From Erythrobacter colymbi (GTDB lineage Bacteria; Pseudomonadota; Alphaproteobacteria; Sphingomonadales; Sphingomonadaceae): a stretch of DNA of 51,509 bases. A model generated the notes under the pieces. It worked only from the letters and a program-made list of their open reading frames with translations. It ran no database searches and was not told the DNA's origin. Shown piece after piece: positions 17,163 to 24,507 of this stretch. Location of the stretch: the NCBI RefSeq assembly GCF_002155685.1, contig NZ_MUYK01000017.1, forward strand, positions 1 to 51,509. Direction: 5' to 3'. The position numbers and the translations under genes were made by a program. Numbering within the stretch: position 1 is the first letter of the stretch; the number at the start of each line of letters is the position of its first letter.

Positions 17163-17448
17163 GAAATTCCTCCATGCGCTGGTGAGCAACCTGCTCGAGT
17201 CCGGGGGCAAGATCGCCGTGTTCGCGATGGACGATCAGATCGACCGCAGCCTGTGTGTATTCCAGGAGGAGGATGAGACGTCGAACGTCGATCGAATGGC
17301 CTGCACGCGCCAGCGGCAAGCCGACGCGTAATGCCCGCCTGGCCGCTTCAGACCGAGAGCAGCCGAGGAATTTCGCTAGCGTGTCGATTCCGGTGAGCTC
17401 TTCGCTTTCCAATCGGAAAGAGAGGAGCGGGAGTCTTTCGGAACTCAT
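17149..17448 (-). CDS. ribbon-helix-helix relaxosome accessory protein (putative)
   Basis: A 99-residue protein with an N-terminal ribbon-helix-helix domain: a beta strand PLLSFRL, then helices around DTLAKFLGC and SRSEAARRALRVGL. A helical C terminus follows. Genes of this kind next to traD usually encode the oriT-binding accessory protein (TraY, TrwA or TraM role) and repress their own operon. The ATG at 17448 begins at the domain. A TTG at 17529, which has GGAG six bases upstream, would add 27 residues and cannot be excluded. Confidence 0.75.
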   Translation of the reverse strand: MSSERLPLLSFRLESEELTGIDTLAKFLGCSRSEAARRALRVGLPLARAGHSIDVRRLILLLEYTQAAVDLIVHREHGDLAPGLEQVAHQRMEEFHAPR

Positions 17449-17559
17449 GTCATCATCCACCTCAAGAGGCGGATGGTGGGGCTTTAGGAGCCCTTCATAT
17501 ACCTCGGTTTGAAGGCCGAGGGAAGCCAATACATGCTCCTGGAGTCAAACCCCGGCAGA

Positions 17560-17760
17560 CCGGAAAGAATTCCACATTTCAGGATGTTAACACTGTGGGA
17601 CCAATCGGTAGACCGGGGTCAACCGGTCCACCGGGGTCAACATCCGATATTTCAGATAGTTACAAGCGCGGGCCCCGCATAGGGTGTGCATCTCCCTAGG
17701 GACTGTGACAGGGCCTACGCGGCGTCCTGGTATCGATTCCGGTTGTGAGTCTGGACATCC
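17560..17760. other. candidate origin of transfer (oriT)
   Basis: A non-coding stretch directly upstream of the RHH/traD/relaxase operon. It holds two 12-bp direct repeats, the GC palindrome-like GCGGGCCCCGC (17669-17679), and next to it GCATAGGGTGTGC (17678-17690). The last resembles the F-plasmid nic region GCGTGGGGTGTGG as I recall it. Position and repeats fit an oriT for a MobF relaxase. The nick position is inference only. Confidence 0.5.
17612..17641 (+). repeat. two direct repeats ACCGGGGTCAAC, 18-bp period
   Basis: Identical 12-mers at 17612-17623 and 17630-17641, separated by CGGTCC. A weaker related stretch (GGACCAATCGGT) lies just before. They are probable accessory-protein binding sites in the candidate oriT. 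Confidence 0.75.
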
Positions 17761-17864
17761 TGTGGAGGTGCCGCTGCGCGGTTTCGAGAACCGCTGTGCA
17801 AAGGATCAAGCGCAGCAATTACGACCCCCAAAAGCGCCAAGCCTTGGCGCCGGCGCTTCATCAT
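17715..17864 (-). CDS. possible 49-residue membrane or secreted peptide
   Basis: Starts at tandem ATGs with GGAG six bases upstream. It encodes a basic start (MMKRRRQ), a hydrophobic stretch GLALLGVVIAAL and a hydrophilic tail. This is the layout of a signal peptide or small membrane protein. It overlaps the edge of the candidate oriT, so it may be only an open frame. Confidence 0.35.
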   Translation of the reverse strand: MMKRRRQGLALLGVVIAALDPLHSGSRNRAAAPPQDVQTHNRNRYQDAA

Positions 17865-17970
17865 CGATCGCTCCGTAGCGATCGGTTCACTTGTCAATGC
17901 GATATGGCACCTTGATCGTTCCAGCTTACCGGGCGATAGTCATTAGCGTGAGGTGGAACAGGAGTGAAAC

Positions 17971-18189
17971 ATGGCCAGCAAGTTGGAGAAGGAAAGGGCG
18001 GCGATCCGGGAGGAGGAGTTCAGGCTTGCGGAGCGCAAAAAGAAGCTTGCTGAGCGTGATGCTGAAGAGCGCGCGACCGCGATCGGAAAGAGCGTTCTTG
18101 GGAAGCTCGAGCAGACTCGTCTCGATGCTCTCCTGGGCCGTATGAAAGCGCTCGGCATTGAAGAGGTCGAGAAGCGGCTTTCGGCATAA
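17971..18189 (+). CDS. small coiled-coil protein, plasmid-associated
   Basis: A 72-residue, almost entirely helical and highly charged protein (KLEKERAAIREEEFRLAERKKKLAERDAEERATAIGK) ending in a compact LDALLGRMKALGIEEVEKRL segment. Such small coiled-coil proteins accompany the mobilisation genes on sphingomonad plasmids. A DNA-processing role is inferred from position beside the candidate oriT. AGGAG lies six bases before the ATG. A strong hairpin follows the gene. Confidence 0.8.
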   Translation: MASKLEKERAAIREEEFRLAERKKKLAERDAEERATAIGKSVLGKLEQTRLDALLGRMKALGIEEVEKRLSA

Positions 18190-18240
18190 GCCATTTCTTT
18201 GACAAGCTTCTGCGGGCTTCAGCCCGTGAAGGCAAATGAA

Positions 18241-18269
18241 GAGAGGCGCTGACAGCGTCAGCGCCTCTC
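18241..18269. terminator. strong hairpin, probably bidirectional terminator
   Basis: A perfect 13-bp stem (GAGAGGCGCTGAC / GTCAGCGCCTCTC) with a 3-base loop between two convergent genes (72-residue gene on plus, 186-residue gene on minus). No long T-run follows on either side. Confidence 0.7.
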
Positions 18270-18288
18270 TCATCTGGCCCGATGGAAG

Positions 18289-18849
18289 CTAGTACCAGAC
18301 CAGATGTTGGCTGTCGTGCGAGCCGGTTCGGATCATCTGATCTAGCTGTTCGACATAGAATTCGAGCCCGGAATGGGCGAGGTGTCGTCGGGTTGGTTGG
18401 TCTGCGATGATGGCGTGCAGCTCATCAAGTTCGATGTGCCCGAACGGTTCGCAATCCTTGCCGAGAGCGTCGAGCAAATCGTGGGCGTTGCTGTTGCTGA
18501 GATCCATGGGCCACGCGCCATCGATCGTCGAAGACAAAGCCATCATTGTCTCTTCAGATTCATGTTCTCGCCAGCAGCATCCTTTCAGCACGAGAAACTG
18601 GGCTTCCTCGATTACGGCAATGGCCGTTTCTTGGTCGCCGTGTAGCTTGGCAAGGGTTGCCCAGCTCCATGGGCAGACTCGTGCCTCGAAACCGCTTTCG
18701 AGGTACCTGAAATCTTCATCATCGAATATGTCGACTATGAACCGATGGGCCTTGGCAAATGTGCGGAAGGCGGCGAGTTGCTGGATGGTCACAGCAGCAG
18801 GGTTCACTGTCGGGGTAGTCTTGCCGCGCAGCTGGAAGGTGACGGTCAT
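18289..18849 (-). CDS. hypothetical protein, leading-region type
   Basis: A 186-residue soluble, acidic protein without recognised motifs. It has a patterned sequence (RTFAKAHRFIVDIFDDEDFRY; ATLAKLHGDQETAIAVIEEA) and several Asp/Glu-rich helices. The ATG at 18849 has AAGGAG eight to nine bases upstream; the open frame continues upstream but lacks a ribosome site there. It lies alone on the minus strand between two hairpins. The function is unknown. Confidence 0.75.
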   Translation of the reverse strand: MTVTFQLRGKTTPTVNPAAVTIQQLAAFRTFAKAHRFIVDIFDDEDFRYLESGFEARVCPWSWATLAKLHGDQETAIAVIEEAQFLVLKGCCWREHESEETMMALSSTIDGAWPMDLSNSNAHDLLDALGKDCEPFGHIELDELHAIIADQPTRRHLAHSGLEFYVEQLDQMIRTGSHDSQHLVWY

Positions 18850-19354
18850 GGGCTTGCACTCCTTGATGGGACGCTCAGCCCATCCCTCTTTCCTCTTGTG
18901 GGGCCGCATGGCGACCGCAGGCGCGAGGGACGATGACGAAAGTGATGGCCCTGCCGGGTCGCTGTGCAGGGCCATCAAGGATCGTCTCTTTCGAGACGCA
19001 GAGTTGGTCTCAGCAGCATTCTGGCGGGATTGCTGCTCGAATGTTGTTACCTAGCTGGAGGGATGCACGCAATCGCCCTACTTACAGGGACCGCAGACTT
19101 CCTGTGATGCCCGTTTCACGGGCTTGATCGGGGCGCACGGCAGACCGCGCGAAGGCGACGCGGACGCATGTCCGCAAGACCAGCAAGGGACTGCCGGTGC
19201 CCGCGCACTGACGGTCGCCCCAAGCCCGGCCGACCACGGCCGGTCGACCTCGGATCATGCACCGCGGCAGGCGCGGCGGCGATGCCAGCAAGGCACGAAT
19301 GTGCCGATGCGCTGGCGAGCTGCGCCGCGCCGTATTGTTGCGGAGAGTGCGACG
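18850..19354. other. intergenic region with hairpins, no gene recognised
   Basis: About 500 bases upstream of the 186-residue gene. It contains the perfect 10-bp stem GATGGCCCTG/CAGGGCCATC with a 13-base loop (18944-18976) and, further on, GC-rich sequence open in several frames with no recognisable protein. It probably holds the promoter and leader of the minus-strand gene. Confidence 0.45.
18944..18976. terminator. long-loop hairpin upstream of the 186-residue gene
   Basis: GATGGCCCTG and CAGGGCCATC pair perfectly around a 13-base loop. It lies in the leader of the minus-strand gene, so it may be a terminator, attenuator or ssDNA structure. Confidence 0.5.
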
Positions 19355-19375
19355 AAAAAAGGGGCCGAAGCCCCC
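19355..19375 (-). terminator. rho-independent terminator
   Basis: On the minus strand GGGGGC-TTCG-GCCCC is followed directly by TTTTTT. It lies four bases beyond the stop of the frameshifted small membrane protein gene. Confidence 0.9.
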
Positions 19376-19378
19376 GGG

Positions 19379-19608
19379 TTATTTCAGGATAAAGGCGACG
19401 TATCCGCCCAGGCTCGCCGAGATCGTCGTCACGATCAGAAGGAAGCCGAGAACCCAGCGCTGGCTCTTCAGCTCTCCGACGAGTTCCTTGTTGGCTTCGG
19501 TGATCTTCATGGCGATGTGGCTCTCGAGGTCTTCGACGACTTTTCGGCGTCGCTCGCGGGCACCTTAACAGAGCGCAGTGCCTGATACAATGTGACTTGG
19601 ATTCCCAT
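19379..19608 (-). pseudogene. small coiled-coil/membrane protein with a one-base frameshift
   Basis: A strong ribosome site (AGGAGG) and ATG at 19608 open a frame encoding MGIQVTLYQALRSVKVPASDAEK. The next frame continues the protein as VVEDLESHIAMKITEANKEL, then a transmembrane helix (VLGFLLIVTTISASL), and ends GGYVAFILK-stop at 19379. Adding one base in the A-run (19541-19544 on the plus strand) joins both into a 76-residue protein. The terminator directly after the second part confirms it as the true end. It could be a mutation, a sequencing error or programmed slippage. If unjoined, translation stops after 33 codons. Confidence 0.75.
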
Positions 19609-19693
19609 GTGAACCTCCTGTGCTTGATGGGAGTTCCCGAGGGACGGTGCTCGACAGCGGGTCAGGGGCGTTCCCTCAGGAACGCCGCGCAAG

Positions 19694-19760
19694 CGGGCGC
19701 CGGGGGAGCCGATTTGCGGAGCAAATTGGGGGGACCGGCGATCCTTGACGCGCGCCAGCG
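19694..19760 (-). promoter_or_regulatory. structured leader element, copy A
   Basis: Read on the minus strand: CGTCAAGGATCG, GGTCCCCCCAATTT, a hairpin (ATTTGC-TCC-GCAAAT), then CGGCTCCCCC. The flanking blocks recur in copy B at 21088-21183 around a longer hairpin. It lies about 90-150 bases upstream of the frameshifted gene start. Confidence 0.65.
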
Positions 19761-19810
19761 GGCAACCGTCAGACTGGGACGACACGAGACACCCCTCCCC
19801 GCCCCAGCAG

Positions 19811-19834
19811 CCCTCCCCCTCCCCCTTTCCTCCT
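19811..19834 (-). repeat. polypurine G-tract (sense strand), copy 1
   Basis: On the minus strand AAAGGGGGAGGGGGAGGG. It lies in the leader region between two minus-strand genes and resembles the tracts at 25.8, 28.4, 31.2, 35.1, 38.3, 42.7 and 43.6 kb. Confidence 0.6.
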
Positions 19835-19909
19835 CGATCTTCAGATCGAGCCTCCCCGACGGGCGACGGGGGCTCGATGCCCCCTGAGCCCGTGTGAGCA
19901 CGACAGAAG

Positions 19910-19945
19910 AAAAAGGGAGGCTCCGGCGAATGCCGGAGCCTCCCT
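19910..19945 (-). terminator. rho-independent terminator of the SLOG-family gene
   Basis: A perfect 14-bp stem (AGGGAGGCTCCGGC and complement) with a 4-base loop, followed by TTTTTC on the minus strand, six bases beyond the stop codon at 19952. Confidence 0.9.
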
Positions 19946-19951
19946 GAGTGC

Positions 19952-20980
19952 TCAGTGAGCGGTCCGCTTGCTGGCGACAAAGTCGTCTGCCCGCTGCTGG
20001 GTGCGGCGCAGGATGTGGATCGGAACACCGGCGTTGCGCAGCTTCTGGGCGAGGTTGGCTTGAATGCCCGAACCTTCGCAGACGACTGCCTCAACCGGCT
20101 TCAGGGCGACGATCCGGTCGTTGCGGACGAAACCGGCGCTGCCGCCCTTCCTCGTGTCGAGCTTGAACTCGACGACCTTGACGTCCCGAGATGCAGCCCA
20201 GGTGCGAGCGATCGTGTCGCAGCCCCTGCTCTGGGCGGTGGTGACGAGGATCATGTTCGGGATGCGCTTGACGATGTTGTCCAGGCGGGCCCAGATCAGC
20301 GCATCGTCGTGCCATTCAGCGCCTCCCGAAAACGCGACGACCGGGCCTTCAGGGGCGTATTGCTCGCGGCGGCGCTGGGCGCGTCCGGCGAGGAAATCGC
20401 GGGCATCGACCACCGAAGCGGTCAGCCTGCTGGAGACCCTGCTGCCCTTGACCGTGGAGAACGGCCGCCCTGTTTCGACGCGGTAGATCTCGGCGGCGTG
20501 ATCGCGCATGCATTCGAGCGCTGCGCGAATGCCCTCGAGCGTCTGGCAGAGCTGCTGCGTTTCCTCGAGTTCGACGGCGTAGATCTCCGAGGGGTCGAAG
20601 TTGCGGGCGAGCTCTCCGAGCTTCTTGGCCGCGTCGTCCTCGCGGCCTTCGATGCGCTTGGCGACCATGTGGAAGCTGTTGCAAAAGCCCCAGGCGAGAT
20701 CGGCGGCGCATTCCTGCATCCTCGTATCGCGTAGGACGTCGAACATCGTCTGCATCATGAGTTCGACGGCGGCGGCAGACATGTGCGCGTCCGGCATGTC
20801 GGCATTTTCCGGCTCGGCAACGATGCTGAGCTTGGCCATTTCGCTCGTTTCGATGAATGCGGCGTCGTATTCGCCGTTGTTGGCGTGGCCGAACTCATCG
20901 GCGATGTCTGCTTCGATCCGGGCAGCACGCATTTCGGCAGCGAGGATTGCGAGGTCGGAAAGGTTCGAAATCTTGGTCAT
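19952..20980 (-). CDS. DUF2493 / YspA-like SLOG-family protein
   Basis: A 342-residue protein. The N-terminal 200 residues are helical, with regions rich in Glu and Ala and no known motif. The C-terminal part (about 215-330) is a DUF2493 (YspA, cpYpsA-related SLOG) domain: VVAFSGGAEWHD, NMILVTTAQSRGCDTIARTWAA, VKVVEF and VVCEGSG. SLOG domains bind nucleotide-derived ligands. The substrate is unknown, but such genes are common in plasmid leading regions. The ATG at 20980 has GGAGG just upstream. Structured leader copy B precedes it and a terminator follows. Confidence 0.85.
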   Translation of the reverse strand: MTKISNLSDLAILAAEMRAARIEADIADEFGHANNGEYDAAFIETSEMAKLSIVAEPENADMPDAHMSAAAVELMMQTMFDVLRDTRMQECAADLAWGFCNSFHMVAKRIEGREDDAAKKLGELARNFDPSEIYAVELEETQQLCQTLEGIRAALECMRDHAAEIYRVETGRPFSTVKGSRVSSRLTASVVDARDFLAGRAQRRREQYAPEGPVVAFSGGAEWHDDALIWARLDNIVKRIPNMILVTTAQSRGCDTIARTWAASRDVKVVEFKLDTRKGGSAGFVRNDRIVALKPVEAVVCEGSGIQANLAQKLRNAGVPIHILRRTQQRADDFVASKRTAH

Positions 20981-21087
20981 AAAAGCCTCCAATTGATTGA
21001 AATCGTTCCCACCATGGGAACCCAGAAAACCCATCAGTCGGGAGGCGTGCAGTCAGGGACGGCGAGCTTGTCTCGCCGCCGCCATGC

Positions 21088-21183
21088 GGGCGCGGGGGAG
21101 CCGATTTTCTGCCGGGTGGCCGGCGCGTAGCGACACGGTCACCCGGTGGAAAATTGGGGGGACCGCGATCCTTGACGAGCGCC
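21088..21183 (-). promoter_or_regulatory. structured leader element, copy B
   Basis: Same flanking blocks as copy A (minus strand: CGTCAAGGATCGC, GGTCCCCCCAATTT ... AAATCGGCTCCCCCG). The central stem differs in sequence and is longer: ATTTTC-C-ACCGGGTG pairs with CACCCGG-CA-GAAAAT. It lies 108-203 bases upstream of the SLOG-family gene. Confidence 0.65.
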
Positions 21184-21830
21184 GAAGACTGATATGTTTC
21201 GGCAGGTGTTCCTGTGTGTGTGGAAGAGACGTTCCCGCCCCCGAGCACGAGAGACGGGAGGCAGACGGGCCAGCCTGCTGGCCCGCCCTCCCGGCCCGGC
21301 GACGGGGTTAACAGCGGGAACACTCCCAATCTTGGAGGCCGTTCAGCGTGGCTGCTCGGCAGATGACGGACTGTCAGGGATGATGCCGCGCAGCTGGCAT
21401 CACCGCCACGCGGGCGGCGAAGGCAAGCGCAGCGACAGCCTGGGCCGATCCTTGACCGGCCGGAGGCTGCCGAATGCCGCGCTTTCGCGCGCATGCGCGA
21501 ACTACGGCTATAAAGCTCACGGTCGTGGGTGCCGCGCGCGCGGACCGTCAGGGCCGCGGCAGGCATACGCGATCGGGACCGCCGAACCTGCCCGCAGGGC
21601 GGCGGCGGTGAAATCCGCGTCAGCGAAACAGGAACGGCCCTCGCAGGAGCCGCGGCAGGCACGCGCGGAGCATGTCGGGGATCGAGGCGGCGGCGCAAGT
21701 CGTCGGCCGGTCTCCTGCTGCTCGTGCGGCGCGCGGCGGGACCGAGGGCCGGCGGGGCTTAAAGAAACGCAAGGCCCGGGCGAAGCCCGAGCCGCTGGAA
21801 AAGCCCCGCTCATCATGGCCGCAGCGCGAA
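21184..21830. other. gene-poor, very GC-rich region
   Basis: About 650 bases with long open frames on both strands that look like chance frames in GC-rich DNA (Ala/Arg/Gly-rich, no motif, no ribosome site). Several GC-rich inverted repeats are visible, for example around 21765-21800 (GCCCGGGCGAAGCCCGAGC). I see no gene. Confidence 0.5.
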
Positions 21831-21991
21831 AGCGCGGTGCGCGGCAATATGCGTCAGCGGTCGTCACCCGAAGGGCCGAGACCCTTCAGGGGCTCGGTGG
21901 AGCGGGCCGCAAACGCGAGCCCAGGCGCAGCTGGGGCCGCGGCGCGGGGCGCGGAGTAGAGCGCGATCCCGGCCGAAGGTTGGGAGACGTT
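21831..21991 (+). repeat. 161-bp direct repeat, copy 1
   Basis: Begins AGCGCGGTGCGCGGCAATAT and ends GGGAGACGTT. It matches 22702-22862 without gaps (about 12 mismatches by eye). It contains the hairpin GAAGGG-CCGAGA-CCCTTC. It ends about 100 bases before the 194-residue membrane protein gene. Confidence 0.9.
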
Positions 21992-22093
21992 ATCATCGCC
22001 CTAGTTGAGCCGTTGGGAAAAAAGTTCCGGCTTGACGCCGTTTACCGTCGAGAGGATTTTTGCCTGCAAGATTAGCAAGCTGGCTGGTGACCG

Positions 22094-22678
22094 ATGAATA
22101 GTCTGCGCCGACATGATGTGCCTTCATCCATTACAGCGCTTCGTGCGCGGCGCGATCAGCGGCGTCGCTGTCGAGAAGAGGCGGAAGAGGCAGCGCTCGA
22201 AGAGAGTTTAGAGCGCGAGATCGAGGACGAGTTGGTCAGGCTGGCAATCGAGGCTGAGGAACGGCGTTTCGTGCGTGATGCTGTCGCGGTCAATGCGACG
22301 CTTCGCGAGATCGAGCAGCGCAGTTACCTCTCGCATTCGTTCATTCTCCCGCCGTTGCTGGCCGTTGGGATATGTTGTGCCGCCATCTTTGGCTTGCGCT
22401 ATTTCGAAGCCAATCCCGTCGCGTTGCATTGGGCATTCATGCTCGGCATCGCGATACCGTTGGCGATTTTTCAGGCTGGCGCCGTTCTGTGCGGTTGGCT
22501 CATCAAGGTTGCCGGACCTCTGTGGGGTCGTACAGCCGAACTTCGGCGTGTCGAGGCCGAGCGCGACCTGTTGGAGCGGCAAGCCGAGCTTTTTTCTGCG
22601 GGAAAGTACGAGTTCGTTGAGAACGGGTATGGCTTCGGGAGTTACTACAAGGTCGAATACAGCGCGTTCTTGCGGTGA
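22094..22678 (+). CDS. hypothetical coiled-coil membrane protein
   Basis: 194 residues: a highly charged N-terminal coiled coil (about 15-75, with runs of Arg and Glu), two transmembrane helices (about 82-102 and 113-138) separated by a short loop, a second charged helix (about 145-168) and a Gly/Tyr-rich tail. No family recognised. It lies between the two copies of the 161-bp repeat. The ribosome site before the ATG is weak. It is one of the few plus-strand genes of this region. Confidence 0.6.
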   Translation: MNSLRRHDVPSSITALRARRDQRRRCREEAEEAALEESLEREIEDELVRLAIEAEERRFVRDAVAVNATLREIEQRSYLSHSFILPPLLAVGICCAAIFGLRYFEANPVALHWAFMLGIAIPLAIFQAGAVLCGWLIKVAGPLWGRTAELRRVEAERDLLERQAELFSAGKYEFVENGYGFGSYYKVEYSAFLR

Positions 22679-22701
22679 TAGATCAACTCACAAATCGATT
22701 G

Positions 22702-22862
22702 AGCGCGGTGCGCGGCAATATGCGTCAGCGATCGTCACCCGAAGGGCCGAGACCCTTCAGGGGCTCGGTGGAGCGGGCCGCAGACGCGACCCTTGGCACA
22801 GCCGGGGCCGCGGCGCGGGTCGCGAAGTAGAGCGCTGTCCCGGCCGAAGGTCGGGAGACGTT
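22702..22862 (+). repeat. 161-bp direct repeat, copy 2
   Basis: Direct copy of 21831-21991, offset by 871 bases. It lies just downstream of the 194-residue membrane protein gene and upstream of a small CxxC protein gene. Confidence 0.9.
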
Positions 22863-22930
22863 ACCCCCTTCATGGCTCGCCATGCCGATTGACGGCCATG
22901 TTCTTATTATGTTCTACCGACCTTATGGGA

Positions 22931-23164
22931 ATGAAGCGCATCGACACGGTCGCCGATCTGGTTCGGCATGGGCTCAACGCGCAGATCGAATGCCGCAGGT
23001 GCCGCAGAGTTGTGCTCGTTCCAGCATCGAAGCTGCGCGATCAATGTTTCGCCAGATCGATTTCTATGAAGCTCGAGATGGTTGCGCAGCACTTGAGGTG
23101 CAGCTGCGGCCATAGGGGGGCAAAGATAGATCCGACGGGTGCCATTCTTCATGTGCAGGGTTAA
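22931..23164 (+). CDS. small zinc-ribbon-like protein
   Basis: 77 residues with two CxxC/CxC pairs (CRRCRR near residue 21 and CSCGH near residue 60), a likely zinc ribbon, between helical segments (KRIDTVADLVRHGLNAQIE; SMKLEMVAQHL). No enzymatic motif. The start is uncertain: ATGs at 22925 and 22931 are both possible and neither has a clear ribosome site. Unknown function; small zinc-ribbon proteins are frequent in plasmid accessory regions. Confidence 0.6.
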   Translation: MKRIDTVADLVRHGLNAQIECRRCRRVVLVPASKLRDQCFARSISMKLEMVAQHLRCSCGHRGAKIDPTGAILHVQG

Positions 23165-23236
23165 TGCCTCAGTGCATTATTGGGACACAGATAGGCGCAA
23201 GCGATGGCATGGTCGTTCTCCGGTAAGAGCGAAGCG

Positions 23237-23262
23237 AGGGGCGGCACCGGAGTGCCGCCCCT
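23237..23262 (-). terminator. hairpin terminator after ssb
   Basis: A perfect 11-bp stem AGGGGCGGCAC/GTGCCGCCCCT with a CGGA loop, seven bases beyond the ssb stop. No strong T-run is visible. Confidence 0.7.
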
Positions 23263-23268
23263 GCGGGA

Positions 23269-23604
23269 TCAGATGAACATCACGTTCTCGGCGATGATCT
23301 CGGTGCCGAAGCGCTCGGTGCCGTCGGCGTCTTTCCAGCGCGAGTAGTGGATGCGCCCGGTGACGGCGAGCTGGTCGCCCTTCTTCTTGTGCTCGCGCAG
23401 CGGCAGCCCCATGCCGTTGAAGACGGTGACCTTGTGGAACTCGGCGTCCTTGAGGGCGTAGCCGGTTTCCGCGTCCTTCTGGACCTTGCCGTCGCGGATG
23501 ACGGGGCGCTCGGTGACGAGGATTAGCTCGGTGACGCGGGTTTCGCCGGTGTCGCGGGCTGCGGGGTCCTTGGCGAGACGACCGACGAGATTGACGTTGT
23601 TCAT
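23269..23604 (-). CDS. ssb: single-stranded DNA-binding protein
   Basis: A 111-residue OB-fold SSB (MNNVNLVGRLAKDPAARDTGE; FHKVTVFNGMG; GRIHYSRWKDADGTERFGTEIIAENVMFI). It lacks the Gly/Pro-rich tail and acidic C-terminal tip of chromosomal SSB, so it is a minimal, plasmid-type version that may not recruit the usual SSB partners. Plasmid SSBs protect the incoming strand after conjugation. AGGAGG lies eight bases before the ATG. A long leader with a GCTCGC/GCGAGC hairpin (about 23728-23743) precedes it and a hairpin follows it. Confidence 0.93.
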   Translation of the reverse strand: MNNVNLVGRLAKDPAARDTGETRVTELILVTERPVIRDGKVQKDAETGYALKDAEFHKVTVFNGMGLPLREHKKKGDQLAVTGRIHYSRWKDADGTERFGTEIIAENVMFI

Positions 23605-24261
23605 GATAAAGCCTCCTTGTGGCCGACGGCTCGTCCGCCGGTGCCCTCATCGAGCCTCGGCGGGAAGGCTGGAACACCTCGCGCATCGCGCGCGGGAAAC
23701 CTCAAAATCCGGGGTGGTGCGGGCAGCTCGCTTTAGCGAGCAACACGGCCCGGAGCTTTGGGGTTGTTCCAGAGCCCGACCAGAGAGGCAGGGGCACTGG
23801 CGGCGGGCGTGCTGCCGGACACGGGGCTTTCAATCCAACTGAACAACGACATTCTCGTCGTGCACAGGCTCGCCGCGAGAGTCGCCATCGCCCGTGATGC
23901 CGGACAGAAGCACGCAGGTCTGCCGAGCCCTCGTCACAAAGCGATGCGCTGCGGCGGCAGTCCGGCAGGATGCGCTACCTGATTTTGCTTGGATGCCGGG
24001 TTGCGCATGTCGCCGCTATCGGCATGGGATCGTGCTGCGTGTGCATGAAGATGCGGCCAGTCTCCCGTCGACGTCCAATCTACACGCGGGGAGGATGGTG
24101 ACGTCTTCGAATGCCAAGGCGCGAGATCACTCGCTTCGAGACGCAGATTTCTCCTCTGGGCAGGGGCGGGACTGCGGTGCTGCCTCCTTCGACGTCCGGG
24201 ATGGTCGGTCTGCATCGATGCTGATCTTTGGCGATCGGAAATCGTCGCCGAAGGCGGCGCA
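23605..24261. other. intergenic region, no gene recognised
   Basis: About 650 bases between ssb and the 81-residue gene. The part next to ssb is its leader, with a strong GCTCGCTTTAGCGAGC hairpin. The remainder has open frames on both strands, but none has a ribosome site with a plausible protein. It may contain decayed sequence. Confidence 0.45.
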
Positions 24262-24507
24262 TCATGAATTGCGAAACGCGCCGATCGCCTGGAGAGTTGC
24301 TCTTGCCGACGCCACGATGCCGCGTGGTGCCTCATCGAGCCCATCGACGTAGTGCTCTGCGTCGTTGATGAGCTCCTCGATCGCGTCGTCTGCCGGATCG
24401 ACGAAATAGTGCGACGATGTTTCCCGCACTACGATCGGCGTAGGCAGTTCTCGCTCGGCGTGATCGTCGATGAAGCGCTTGGGGATGCGGATGAGGATAT
24501 CGGGCAT
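24262..24507 (-). CDS. hypothetical protein (81 aa)
   Basis: An acidic 81-residue protein beginning MPDILIRIPKRFIDDHAERELPTP. Segments that look like short beta strands (PIVVRETSSHYFV) are followed by an Asp/Glu-rich helix (DDAIEELINDAEHYVDGL). GGAG lies seven bases before the ATG. The start lies inside the 3' part of the preceding gene, a long overlap. The function is unknown. Confidence 0.7.
   Translation of the reverse strand: MPDILIRIPKRFIDDHAERELPTPIVVRETSSHYFVDPADDAIEELINDAEHYVDGLDEAPRGIVASARATLQAIGAFRNS

Larger units (their letters stand above)
19609..19913 (-). other. long leader between the SLOG gene and the small membrane protein gene
   Basis: No gene seen. On the minus strand this holds a C/T- and G-rich tract, structured leader element A, a further inverted repeat (GGCGTTCC/GGAACGCC near 19668-19685), and the ribosome site of the downstream gene. 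Confidence 0.6.

Noticed and set aside
21831..21991. 161-bp repeat as a riboswitch
   Set aside because: Considered because of its conserved stem and position before genes, but no known riboswitch consensus could be recognised and the downstream genes are unrelated.
21194..22075. 293-codon plus-strand open frame
   Set aside because: Arg/Gly/Ala-rich with no motif, no ribosome site, and it runs through the leader element and the 161-bp repeat.
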